DNA from: Roseiarcus sp963770035
GTDB lineage: Bacteria > Pseudomonadota > Alphaproteobacteria > Rhizobiales > Beijerinckiaceae
Assembly (NCBI GenBank): GCA_963770035.1
Contig: CAVYON010000053.1
Location: 591,733-655,732, forward strand
Reading direction: 5' to 3'
DNA: 64,000 nucleotides
Part shown: positions 27,482 through 36,225 of the stretch, in pieces
How the letters are laid out: the number at the start of each line of letters is the position of its first letter
Numbering within the stretch: position 1 is the first letter of the stretch
Notes under the pieces: generated by a model
The model's database searches: none
Seen by the model: only the letters and a program-made list of their open reading frames with translations
Told to the model about the DNA's origin: nothing
Translations under genes and position numbers: made by a program

Positions 27482-27606
27482 TGCGCCGTGGCTGGGGCGC
27501 GCGTCGCCTGGGCGTCTCTGGCGGCGCTACCTAGCTCGCTGAACGGAGGAACGCCATGATGGGCGCCCGACGCGCCGCCGACCGAATCGCCTCAAAAGCC
27601 CGGACC

Positions 27607-27822
27607 TCAGCAGCAGCCGCGCAGCCGCCCCTTGCTCACGTCGTAACGCGCCTGCTGCCGCTCGCGGAAGAACGCCTCATAGGTCATGATCGGCTCGCCA
27701 GGGTGGTTGGCCTTCCGGTGCGCGACATAGGTCGGATAGTCGGGCACGCCGACCATCAGGCGCGCGGTCTCGGCGACCCGGTCGCAAACGAAGCGCGCGC
27801 GGGTGGCGAGGCTCGCGCTCAT
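27607..27822 (-). CDS. ybdD: YbdD/YjiX family small protein
   Basis: A 71-residue protein of the YbdD/YjiX (DUF466) family, which is almost always encoded right after a CstA-type peptide or pyruvate transporter gene. The conserved parts are visible: MVGVPDYPTYVAHRKANHP, MTYEAFFRERQQARY and a C-terminus ending in a double cysteine (KGRLRGCC). The start ATG at 27822 overlaps the cstA stop codon by four bases (ATGA). Its exact role is unclear; in enterobacteria the small partner is needed for transport by its cognate CstA-family protein. Confidence 0.9.
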   Translation of the reverse strand: MSASLATRARFVCDRVAETARLMVGVPDYPTYVAHRKANHPGEPIMTYEAFFRERQQARYDVSKGRLRGCC

Positions 27823-29874
27823 TCCGCCGCCACCGCCGCGCCGCCCAATTCGTGGGTCGTGACCTTCGCACTGCGCAACGCCCTCAGCGCCTCGCGGACG
27901 CCATAGACGAGCATGACGAGGACGATGGCGACGAAGATCGCCGCCAGCGTCGCGTCGACATAGTCGTTGAACACGATCCGTCCCATCTGGTCGAGGCTCT
28001 TGGCCGGCGCGAGCACCTTGCCCGAGGCGATGGCGTCGCCGAAAAGGCGCGCATGGGCGACGAAGCCGACCTTCGGGTCGGGGCTTGCGATCTTCTCGAG
28101 CCCGGCCGTCACCGTGCAGATGACGAGCCAAGCCGCCGGGACCATCGTGACCCAGGCGAAGCGCTGGCGCTTCATCTTGAACAGGATCACTGTGCAGAGG
28201 ATCAGCGCGATCGCCGCCAGCATCTGGTTCGAGGCGCCGAACAGCGGCCACAGCGTCCAGATGCCGCCGAACGGATCGATCACCCCCTGATAGAGGAAAT
28301 AGCCCCAGGCCGCGCAGGCGACCGCGGAGCCGATCAGGTTGTTGGTCCAGGATTCCGTCGACCGGAAGGCGGGGATCACGTCGCCGACCAGGTCCTGCAG
28401 CATGAAGCGCAGCACCCGGGTGCCGGCGTCGACGGTCGTCAGGATGAACAGCGCCTCGAACAGGATGGCGAAGTGATACCAGACGCCGGCGAGCGCCTGC
28501 CCGCCGAGGAAGCCCGAGAGGATCTGCGCCATGCCGACGGCGAGCGTCGGCGCGCCGCCGGTGCGCGACAGGATCGTCGAATTCGCCGACATCGTGGGCG
28601 ACCTGGGTCAAGATGTCGGGCGTGACTGCGAAGCCCCAGCTCGAGATGACCTCGGCCGCATGCGCCGGATCGGTCCCGATCAGGCCGGCGCCGCTGTTCA
28701 TGGCGAAATAGACGCCGGGGTGGATGGTCGTCGCGGCGACCATCGCCATGATCGCGACGAAGGATTCCATCAGCATCGCGCCGTAGCCGATGAAGCGGAT
28801 CTGGTTCTCGTTCTCGATCATCTTCGGCGTGGTGCCCGACGAGATCAGCGAGTGCCAGCCCGACACCGCGCCGCAGGCGATGGTGATGAACAGGAACGGG
28901 AACAGGCTGCCCGCCCAGACCGGTCCGGAGCCGTCGATGAACTTCGTCACGGAAGGCATTTCGAGAGTCGGCCGGACGAGGATGATGCCGATCGCGAGCA
29001 GGAGAATCGTGCCGACCTTGAGGAAGGTCGACAGATAGTCGCGCGGCGCAAGCAGAAGCCACACCGGCAGCACCGAGGCGACGAAGCCGTAGCCGATGAC
29101 GAGAAGCGACAGTTGCGGGCCGGTGAAGGTGAACGCGGCCGCAAGCGCCGGGGTCTCCGCGACCGTCTTGCCGTAGACCAGTCCGAGGAGCAGCAACACG
29201 GCGCCGATCGCGGACATCTCGCCGATCCGGCCGGGACGGATGAAGCGGCTGTAGAGGCCCATGAACAGCGCGGTCGGAATGGTGCTGGCGACCGCGAAGG
29301 TCCCCCAGGGACTGCCTTTCAGCGCGTTGACCACGACGAGCGCGAGCACGGCCAGCAGAATCACGGAGATGAGGATGATGCCGATGCCGACGACGCCGCC
29401 CGCCGTCGATCCGATTTCGGTGCGGATCATCTCGCCAAGCGACTTGCCGTCGCGGCGGGTCGAGAAGAACAGCACGACCATGTCCTGGACCGCCCCGGCG
29501 AACACGACGCCGGCGAGAATCCAGAGCGTGCCAGGCAGATAGCCCATCTGCGCCGCGAGCACCGGCCCGACCAGCGGGCCGGCGCCGGCGATCGCCGCGA
29601 AATGATGGCCGTAGAGGACGTAGCGGTTGGTCGGGACGTAATCGAGCCCGTCGTTGTGGCGATAAGCGGGCGTCACGCGTTTCGGATCGACGCCGAGCGC
29701 CCTCCTGACGATGAAGAGCGCATAGAAGCGGTAGGCGATGAAGTAGATGCAGACCGCTGCGGTTACGAGCCAGGCGGCGTTGACCGGCTCGCCGCGTGTC
29801 AGCGCCACGATGGCGAAGGCCACGGCGCCCAGGAGAGCCACCGCGATCCAGGTCAGCTTCTCGCGTAACTCCAT
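27819..29874 (-). CDS. cstA: Carbon starvation protein A family transporter (frameshifted)
   Basis: The N-terminal two thirds, from ATG 29874, contain the CstA signature: ALGVDPKRVTPAYRHNDGLD, YVPTNRYVLYGHHFAAIAGA and GPLVGPVLAAQMGYLPGTLW. The remainder, in a different frame up to the stop at 27819, reads RTGGAPTLAVGMAQILSGFL, GGQALAGVWYHFAILFEALF and ends in LGGAAVAAE. One indel at about 28580-28600 separates them. The full protein would be about 685 residues with many membrane segments. CstA-family proteins import peptides or pyruvate during carbon limitation. With an intact ybdD partner directly downstream, a sequencing error is more likely than a dead gene. Confidence 0.85.
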
Positions 29875-30109
29875 AAGTCTCCTCCCGATCCGGCGGCGCG
29901 ATTTCCTCTCCGCGCCGGCGTTCCGCCCCGCATGGATTTCACTCCGACATTTAGCACCCAATACGGGAAAACGGTAGCCGCCGATCACGGCGCGCCGCGC
30001 CCAAACTGGCGACGGGCGCGGCGCTTGCCCGCTCGCGCCGCGATTGCGACGGGGAACCTCTGAGGCCGCGCATGGTTATCCGCACGGTCGCAACTCAAGG
30101 GAGCCATCC

Positions 30110-30613
30110 ATGCCCAATCGCAGCAAATCCGCCAACCCGCTCGAGGATCTGTTCGCCGAAACGCTGAAGGACATCTTTTTTGCCGAAAAGCAGATTTTGC
30201 GCGCGCTGCCGAAAATGGCGAAAGAGGCGACGACGCCTGAACTGAAGACCGCCTTCGAAACGCATCGCGACGAAACCGAAGGCCAGATCGAGCGACTCAA
30301 TCAGATATTCGAATTGATGGGCAAGCCGGCGCGCGGAAAGACCTGCGAGGCGATCGTCGGCATCATCGACGAAGCCAAGGAGAACATGGAAGACTTCAGC
30401 CAAAGCGACGCGCTCGATCCGGCGCTGATCGCCTCGGCGCAGACGGTCGAGCACTACGAGATCGCCCGCTACGGCGCGCTCAAGGCCTGGGCGAAGGAGC
30501 TTGGCCACGAGGATGCCGCCAAGCTTCTCGACGAGACGCTGCAGGAAGAAATCAAGACCGACAAGCTCCTGACCCAGATTGCGGGGCAGAGCGTGAACCG
30601 GAAGGCGGCCTGA
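30110..30613 (+). CDS. DUF892 (YciF-like) ferritin-like stress protein
   Basis: A 167-residue helical protein of the DUF892/YciF family, whose members have a ferritin-like di-metal four-helix bundle and are induced by general or osmotic stress. The ATG at 30110 follows a good AAGGGAG ribosome site. Family hallmarks are LFAETLKDIFFAEKQILRAL near the N-terminus, FETHRDETEGQIERLNQIFE in the middle and QTVEHYEIARYGALKAWAKE later, which carry the conserved Glu and His residues. It is followed by a strong stem-loop terminator. Confidence 0.92.
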   Translation: MPNRSKSANPLEDLFAETLKDIFFAEKQILRALPKMAKEATTPELKTAFETHRDETEGQIERLNQIFELMGKPARGKTCEAIVGIIDEAKENMEDFSQSDALDPALIASAQTVEHYEIARYGALKAWAKELGHEDAAKLLDETLQEEIKTDKLLTQIAGQSVNRKAA

Positions 30614-30672
30614 TCGAGCGGCCTGCGCCGCGTTTCGACAGAAACCGGCACCCGCCGCCCTGAATTCTCAAC

Positions 30673-30703
30673 GCGACGGCGGCCTCGTTCCGGCCGCCGT
30701 CGC
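30673..30703 (+). terminator. Stem-loop terminator after the DUF892 gene
   Basis: A perfect 12-bp inverted repeat, GCGACGGCGGCC (30673-30684) and GGCCGCCGTCGC (30692-30703), with a 7-base loop TCGTTCC, lies 60 bp after the stop codon. It is followed by TTCGTATGGG rather than a long T run, as often in GC-rich genomes. Confidence 0.7.
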
Positions 30704-30720
30704 TTCGTATGGGTTAAGGC

Positions 30721-31749
30721 ATGCTCAAGAACGCCGCACAGGTCGCGCCGTCGGAATTCGGACTGCCGACCGACATCGAACCGATGGAATCTCGTTCGGC
30801 GGACGCCCTGCCCCGCGAGGCCGGCAAATGGCAATACGAGCCGAAGTGGGACGGCTTCCGGGCCCTGGCCTTCCGAGCGGACGATGCGGTTGATCTCCGT
30901 GGCAAGTCCGGCAAGCCGCTCGGCCGCTATTTTCCCGAAGTCCTTGCGACGCTCAGCGCCCTGCCATTCGAGCGCTTCGTCCTCGACGGGGAACTCGTGA
31001 TCGAGATCGACGGCCGCCTGTCGTTCGACGCCTTGCAGATGCGCCTTCATCCGGCGGAGAGCCGGATCCAGAAGCTGGCGGCGGAGACGCCCGCCCGGCT
31101 CGTTCTTTTCGATTGCTTGCTTGCGCCCAACGGCGCGCCGCTCATCGACCGCCCTCTTCGGGAGCGGCGTCGGGCCCTGGAAGCCTTCGACCGCAAGGTC
31201 GCCGGATTCGATGGTCTCGCCATGACGCCTTGTACCTCCGATCCCGACGAGGCGGAGCGATGGCTCTCCGGCTACGCCGGGACCGATGGCGTCGTCGCCA
31301 AACGCCTCGACCGGCCATACGAGAGCGGCCAGCGGGCCATGGTCAAGGTCAAGCGGATGCGGACAGCCGACTGCGTGGTCGGCGGCTTCCGCTATGAGCA
31401 GGGGCGCCGGGTCGTCGGTTCGCTTCTGCTCGGCCTCTACGACGCCGAGGGCCTGCTCGATCACGTCGGCTTCACCTCGGCGTTGGGCGCCTTCGACCGC
31501 GCCGATCTGACGCAAAAGCTCGAGGCCTTGCGCGAGCCGCCCGGTTTCACCGGGAAGGCGCCGGGGGGTCCAAGCCGCTGGAGCACGGAGCGCAGCGGGG
31601 CGTGGGAGCCGTTGCGGCCGGAACTTGTTGTGGAAGTCCGGTTCGACCACGTGAGCGGCGACCGCTTCCGCCACGGGACGGGGTTCCTCCGCTGGCGTCC
31701 GGACAAGCCCCCGAGGACGTGTACCATCGATCAGATTGCGGCGGGATGA
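30721..31749 (+). CDS. ATP-dependent DNA ligase (LigC type)
   Basis: A 342-residue stand-alone ATP-dependent DNA ligase. Motif I with the nucleotidylated lysine is EPKWDGFRALAFR at about residues 40-52. Motif III is VLDGELVIEIDG, motif IV is GTDGVVAKRLDRPYESG, and motif V is AMVKVKRMRTADCVVGGFRY. An OB-fold C-terminal domain follows (RPELVVEVRFDHVSGDRFRH). Such LigC-type enzymes act in alternative end-joining or repair in bacteria that also have LigA. No Ku gene is visible in this window. Confidence 0.92.
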   Translation: MLKNAAQVAPSEFGLPTDIEPMESRSADALPREAGKWQYEPKWDGFRALAFRADDAVDLRGKSGKPLGRYFPEVLATLSALPFERFVLDGELVIEIDGRLSFDALQMRLHPAESRIQKLAAETPARLVLFDCLLAPNGAPLIDRPLRERRRALEAFDRKVAGFDGLAMTPCTSDPDEAERWLSGYAGTDGVVAKRLDRPYESGQRAMVKVKRMRTADCVVGGFRYEQGRRVVGSLLLGLYDAEGLLDHVGFTSALGAFDRADLTQKLEALREPPGFTGKAPGGPSRWSTERSGAWEPLRPELVVEVRFDHVSGDRFRHGTGFLRWRPDKPPRTCTIDQIAAG

Positions 31750-31776
31750 GAGCTCCGGCCGGCGTTGGAGATCGCT

Positions 31777-32500
31777 TCAGGAGGCCTTGTCGATCTCAGC
31801 GTCGGGATAAACGCCCTGGAGCACCTCGTCGAAGTGACGCCGAACGGAATCCTGACAATTGCAGGCCGCCGCGCGAAGTCCGTCGAGGTTGAGAATCTTG
31901 ATCGCGCCGCGCTCGCCGTCGATCAGCCCTTTCTCCCTCAACGCCCCCATCACGCGACTGACGTAGCTTCTGCCGACGCCGAGCATGTCCGAAAATTGCT
32001 CCTGGGTCAGCGGCACCCGGCTGTCGGACGTCCTCTCGGTCGCCGCGATCAGCCACTTCGCCGCGCGCTGCTCGACCGAATGCGCCGCGTTGCAGGCGAC
32101 CGGACTGGAAGACCTGGGCCATGACGCAGTCGGAATAGCGAGCGAAGAGATGCCGAATCGACAGCGATTTGAACTTGGCGGCCTCCAACTCCTCGACGCT
32201 GATCCGCAGCGCGGGCCCCTCGTGCAGAACGATGGAGCGCGAATAGGCGGGCAGGCGGCCCTGACTGACGACGCCGCAGATCGCGCCCTCGCGTCCGATC
32301 ACCGCCGTCTCGACCGCCCGCCCATCCTCCAGGACAACTTGGAAGGCGAGCAACGTCGGGTCGAGGGGGAAGTAAACATGGCGAACATCGTCGCCCGGCT
32401 CGTAGAGGACCTCGTCCTTGTTCAGGCGCACGGTCTGGAGGTGCGGCCGCAAAAGCGCGCGGTCCGCAGGCTTCATCGCGAGCAGCAGGTTGTTCTGCAA
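31777..32500 (-). CDS. Crp/Fnr family transcriptional regulator (frameshifted)
   Basis: The N-terminal cyclic-nucleotide-binding-like domain reads HLQTVRLNKDEVLYEPGDDV, RHVYFPLDPTLLAFQVVLED and GREGAICGVVSQGRLPAYSR. The C-terminal winged helix, in another frame (31777 to about 32085), reads LTQEQFSDMLGVGRSYVSRV followed by MGALREKGLIDGERG. One indel near 32080-32095 splits them. I place the start at the TTG at 32500 (QNNLLLAMKP follows) because homologues start shortly before this; an ATG at 32617 would add a repeat-encoded extension. It is divergent from the histidine kinase gene, with 11-bp direct repeats between them. Confidence 0.78.
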
Positions 32501-32564
32501 GGCGGGGCCTGTCTTCGAAAACGATCGTCTATCGGACTTTGTGGACCGTTTGGGCGCCCGAGGC

Positions 32565-32608
32565 AAGACAGGACAAGACAGGATCAAGGCAGGATCCAAG
32601 GCAGGATC
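32565..32608. repeat. Four tandem ~11-bp direct repeats
   Basis: Consecutive units AAGACAGGAC, AAGACAGGATC, AAGGCAGGATCC and AAGGCAGGATC occupy 32565-32608, between the divergent regulator and histidine kinase genes. The spacing is close to one helical turn per unit, so all copies face the same side of DNA. This fits a cooperative protein-binding site. It could also be a simple repeat in the 5' end of the regulator gene. Confidence 0.6.
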
Positions 32609-32680
32609 AATGTGCATTTGTGTGCAGACGCCGCGCTCTCCTTCTGTTCTATCGGAGCATCCTAGCGGAATTCGCCTTTC

Positions 32681-33337
32681 ATGATCCACCTGCCTGAGCC
32701 GCCGTCCACGCCCGACGCCGACAGCGTCCATGAGGTCGCTGCGCTCGATCTCGTCCATCGGCTCAAGAACGTGTTTGCGGTCGTCGGCGCCGTTCTCACG
32801 CTGTCGGCGCGCGGGAAGCCCGAAATGCGGCCGTTCATTGCCGAGTTGCGGGATCGGATCGCCGCGTTGGAAGCCGCGCATGCCTATCTCGAGGAGGCGT
32901 CACCGGCCTTCATCGAGAGCGAGGAGCGGACCGTGATGGGTCTTCTTCGCCGCCTGATCGCGCCCTTCTGCAGCGACGAGACGAGCGCCATCACGATCCG
33001 GGGCCAGGATTCCATCATGACCTGGCGGCTCGGGGCGACGATCGCACTGATTGTGCGCGAGCTTGCGACCAATGCGGTCAAGTACGGCGCCTTGTCGACC
33101 GACCGCGGCCAAGTCGAGGTCGCCTGCTCGGAAGACAGCGGGCGCTACGTGATCCGCTGGCGCGAAACCGGCGGACCCGCGATCCCGGCGGCGCCCGAGA
33201 GGCAAGGCTACGGGACCTACCTGATCGAACGCGCCGCCGCGCTCGCAGGCTTTTCCGTGGAGAGGAAATGGCGCGCCGATGGCCTCGAGGCCTTGGTCGC
33301 GATTCCCCGCGAGCGGCTTCGCTCTGAGGAAGCGTGA
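32681..33337 (+). CDS. HWE-type sensor histidine kinase (minimal, no sensor domain)
   Basis: A 218-residue protein consisting almost only of a histidine kinase core of the HWE/HisKA_2 class common in Hyphomicrobiales. The phospho-acceptor box is LDLVHRLKNVFAVVGAV (His at about residue 27). The N box is IVRELATNAVKYGALSTDRG, and the G region is GYGTYLIERAAALAGFSVER. No PAS, GAF or membrane segment precedes it, so a partner must supply the signal. It starts about 60-180 bp from the divergent Crp-type regulator. Confidence 0.85.
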   Translation: MIHLPEPPSTPDADSVHEVAALDLVHRLKNVFAVVGAVLTLSARGKPEMRPFIAELRDRIAALEAAHAYLEEASPAFIESEERTVMGLLRRLIAPFCSDETSAITIRGQDSIMTWRLGATIALIVRELATNAVKYGALSTDRGQVEVACSEDSGRYVIRWRETGGPAIPAAPERQGYGTYLIERAAALAGFSVERKWRADGLEALVAIPRERLRSEEA

Positions 33338-33648
33338 GAGTCCCTGGGCCGGACGCCGGAGGCTCCCTAGCTCCGACGCCTGCGCTGCGCAATCGACCCA
33401 CAATGAAGGGTCACTGTGCCATCGACTGCGATGTGCGCAGAGTGACGTAGAGGCGCGGCTGCGCGCCCGAGTTCCGTCCGCAAGAACAGCGCACCAACGT
33501 CCCGCTCACTGGATCATCCTTCGACAAGCGGTCGGACAGATTTGCGATCTTCGGGCCAACGCGGACCGGGTTGACAAGCCCAAGCCGTCGCCTCGACATT
33601 GCGCGCCACGCCCCGGCGTGGGACGCCCAAACGCAGTGCAGGAGCCCC
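33338..33648. other. Intergenic region before the antiporter gene
   Basis: About 310 bp with no gene, repeat or terminator that I can support. It should contain the antiporter promoter. The only notable feature is an AGGAG ribosome site at its very end, which supports the TTG start at 33649. Confidence 0.35.
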
Positions 33649-36144
33649 TTGCAGGACATCATCCCCATCCTCGCCGTCTTTGCGGCGCTGCTCGTTCTGG
33701 TGGCGCTGAGCCAGCCGGTCGCCGAGCGGCTGCGGCTCGCCCCAGTCGTTCTGCTCGCCGCGATCGGCGCGGCGATCGGCGCGATCTCGACCCTTCTGAC
33801 GCACGAACATCTCTCCGAACGGACCGCCGAGGTGGCGCGGCTGTTCGCCGACCTGCCGGTTGGGTCGGAGGTGTTCATCTACGTTTTCCTGCCGCTGCTG
33901 ATATTCGAGGCGGCGATGACGACCGACGTCCGGCGCGTTCTCGACGACGCCGCGCCGATCCTGGTGCTCGCGGTGATCGCCACCCTCGTCGCCGCCGCGA
34001 TCGTCGGCCTCGCGCTGTGGCCGATCTCCGGGCAGCCGCTGGTCGTTTGCCTGCTGCTCGGCGCGGTGGTCTCGACCACCGATCCGGCGGCGGTGATCGC
34101 CATTTTCCGCGACGTCGGGGCGCCGGCCCGGCTGACCCGCCTCGTCGAGGGGGAATCGCTGCTCAACGACGCGTCGGCGATCGTGGCCTACACGGTCCTG
34201 CTCGGCATCATCGTCACCGGCGCCGAGCCGCACCTCGGCGACGGCGCGATCTCGTTCTTTGTCTCCTTTATCGGCGGCGGCGTTTTCGGCGTCGTCGCCG
34301 GGCGGCTGATGCTGACCCTGGTCGGCTGGACGCGCGACAATGCGCTCGCCGAGGCGACGCTGACGCTGGCGCTCGCCTATCTCGCCTACATCGTGGCCGA
34401 CCGCGTGTTCGAGGTCTCCGGCGTGGTGGCGACGCTGACAGCGGGCATGACGGTGAGCGCGCTCGGGCGCACGCGCATCGACCCGGTCAACTGGTCGTTC
34501 CTCGAAGGCGTGTGGCGGCAGGTGGCGTTCTGGGCGCATTCGCTGGTCTTCCTGCTCGCCTCGATCATGGTGCCGAAACTGCTGGTCGACCTCAGCCTGC
34601 GCGACTTTTTCCTGCTCATCGCGCTGGTCGTCGCCGCCTTTGTCTCCCGCCTGGCGGTGCTGTTCCTCCTCCTGCCGCTGCTCAGCGTCGCCCGGCTGAT
34701 GAAGCCGATCAGCACGGCCTACAAGATCGCCATCGCCTGGGGCGGCCTGCGCGGCGCGCTGACGCTGGTGCTGGCCCTTTCGGTGACCGAAACTCCCGGC
34801 GTGTCCGCCTCGATCCGCGAGTTCGTCGCGGTTCTGGCGACCGGCCTCGTGTTCTTCACCCTGCTGGTCAACGGGAGCACGCTGCGTCTGGTCATCCGCG
34901 CCTTCGGGCTCGACCGGCTGTCGCCGACCGACCAGGTGCTGCGCGACCGAGTGCTGGAAGTCTCCTACGCCGACGCCGTCGCCCTGATCCGCAAGGCCGC
35001 TGAAGATCACACGTTCGAGAAGGAGGCCACCGCCGCCGCGCTTGCCCCCTATGAAGTGTGGATGAGGCAGGCCGCCGAACGCCGGGCGGTGGGCGGAATC
35101 GGGCTGACCGAGCACGAGCGGATCACGGTGTCCTTGGTCGCGCTCGGCAACCAGGAGCGGGCGCTGGTGATGCAAACGCTCGCCGCCCGGACCGCCTCTC
35201 CCGCCGTGGTGCAGGCGCTGATGCGCAGCACCGACGCCATGGTGGAAGGCGCGCGAGCCGACGGGAGGCTCGGCTACAAGCGCGCCTGGGAGGCGGGGCT
35301 CGTGTTCCCGATCGGGTTTCGCGCCGCCTACTTCCTGCATCGGCGCCTGGGCATTCGCCGCTTTCTCGCCGAGCGGCTCGGCGAGCGGTTCGAGTGGCTG
35401 TTGACGATGCGGCTGATCATCCAGGAGCTCAACAGCGAAACGGCCAAGCGCTCGCGAGCGATCTTCAGCGACCGCGTCGAGGCCCTGGTCGACCGGATGC
35501 TGACCGACCGTCTCGACCGGATCACCATCGGCGTCGATGCCCTGCGCCGCACCTATCCCGAATACGCCGCGGCGCTCGAGGCGCGCTTTTTGCGGCAGAC
35601 GGCGCTGAGACGTGAGCTCGGGCGATACAAGTCGCTCTACGAAGAGGGGCTGATCGCCGTCGAGGTCTATCGCGACCTCCTCGCGGGCGCCGCGGTCGCG
35701 CGCGACGCCGAGGCCCTGCCCCGCTTCGACATCGGTCTCGACTCGCGCACGCTGATGACGCGGCTCGACCTGTTCGCCGGGCTTGACGACAAGCATCTCG
35801 ACAGCATCGCAAGGCTGCTCCGGCCCCGCTTCGTCGTGCCGCGCGAACTGATCGTGCGCAAGGGCGACCGGGGCGACGCGGCGTTCTTCATCGCCTCTGG
35901 AGCGGCTGAGGTCGTACTGCCGCATCGCAACGTGCTGCTCGGCAGCGGCGACGTGTTCGGCGAGATGGCGCTCATCACCGGCGAGCCGCGGCAGGCCGAC
36001 GTCAAGGCGCAGACCTACAGCCGTCTCCTGGTGCTGCGCCGGCTGGACTTCGATCGCCTGATGCGGGCCAATCCGGACCTCGGCGCAAAGTTCAACGCCA
36101 TCGCCGAGACCCGCAGGCAGGCCAATCTGTCGGAAGTCGCGTAA
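33649..36144 (+). CDS. Na+/H+ antiporter (CPA1) with C-terminal cyclic-nucleotide-binding domain
   Basis: An 831-residue protein. The membrane domain (about residues 1-420, a dozen hydrophobic segments) carries CPA1 antiporter hallmarks: VVSTTDPAAVIAIFRDVGAP, RLVEGESLLNDASAIVAYTV and AIAWGGLRGALTLVLALSV. A long cytoplasmic region follows. The last 120 residues form a cNMP-binding domain (FIASGAAEVVLPHRNVLLGS then GDVFGEMALITGEPRQADV), with the PBC-type FGEMALITGEPR. Similar fusions are known, for example the spermatozoan sNHE-type and some bacterial NhaP proteins. I use the TTG at 33649 because GCAGGAG precedes it and the upstream extension to 33571 is not membrane-protein-like. Confidence 0.88.
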   Translation: MQDIIPILAVFAALLVLVALSQPVAERLRLAPVVLLAAIGAAIGAISTLLTHEHLSERTAEVARLFADLPVGSEVFIYVFLPLLIFEAAMTTDVRRVLDDAAPILVLAVIATLVAAAIVGLALWPISGQPLVVCLLLGAVVSTTDPAAVIAIFRDVGAPARLTRLVEGESLLNDASAIVAYTVLLGIIVTGAEPHLGDGAISFFVSFIGGGVFGVVAGRLMLTLVGWTRDNALAEATLTLALAYLAYIVADRVFEVSGVVATLTAGMTVSALGRTRIDPVNWSFLEGVWRQVAFWAHSLVFLLASIMVPKLLVDLSLRDFFLLIALVVAAFVSRLAVLFLLLPLLSVARLMKPISTAYKIAIAWGGLRGALTLVLALSVTETPGVSASIREFVAVLATGLVFFTLLVNGSTLRLVIRAFGLDRLSPTDQVLRDRVLEVSYADAVALIRKAAEDHTFEKEATAAALAPYEVWMRQAAERRAVGGIGLTEHERITVSLVALGNQERALVMQTLAARTASPAVVQALMRSTDAMVEGARADGRLGYKRAWEAGLVFPIGFRAAYFLHRRLGIRRFLAERLGERFEWLLTMRLIIQELNSETAKRSRAIFSDRVEALVDRMLTDRLDRITIGVDALRRTYPEYAAALEARFLRQTALRRELGRYKSLYEEGLIAVEVYRDLLAGAAVARDAEALPRFDIGLDSRTLMTRLDLFAGLDDKHLDSIARLLRPRFVVPRELIVRKGDRGDAAFFIASGAAEVVLPHRNVLLGSGDVFGEMALITGEPRQADVKAQTYSRLLVLRRLDFDRLMRANPDLGAKFNAIAETRRQANLSEVA

Positions 36145-36225
36145 GATGGGCGGCAAGCCCGGGCCGCGCCGCCGAGCCTCCGAGGGAGAAAAGGGACCGC
36201 CGCCGTCGTTCGCGCTCGACGACGA

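Noticed and set aside
33514..36156. An 880-codon frame antisense to the antiporter
   Set aside because: Its composition (Arg, Gln, His, Asp-rich) is that of the complement of a hydrophobic protein gene; no real motif.
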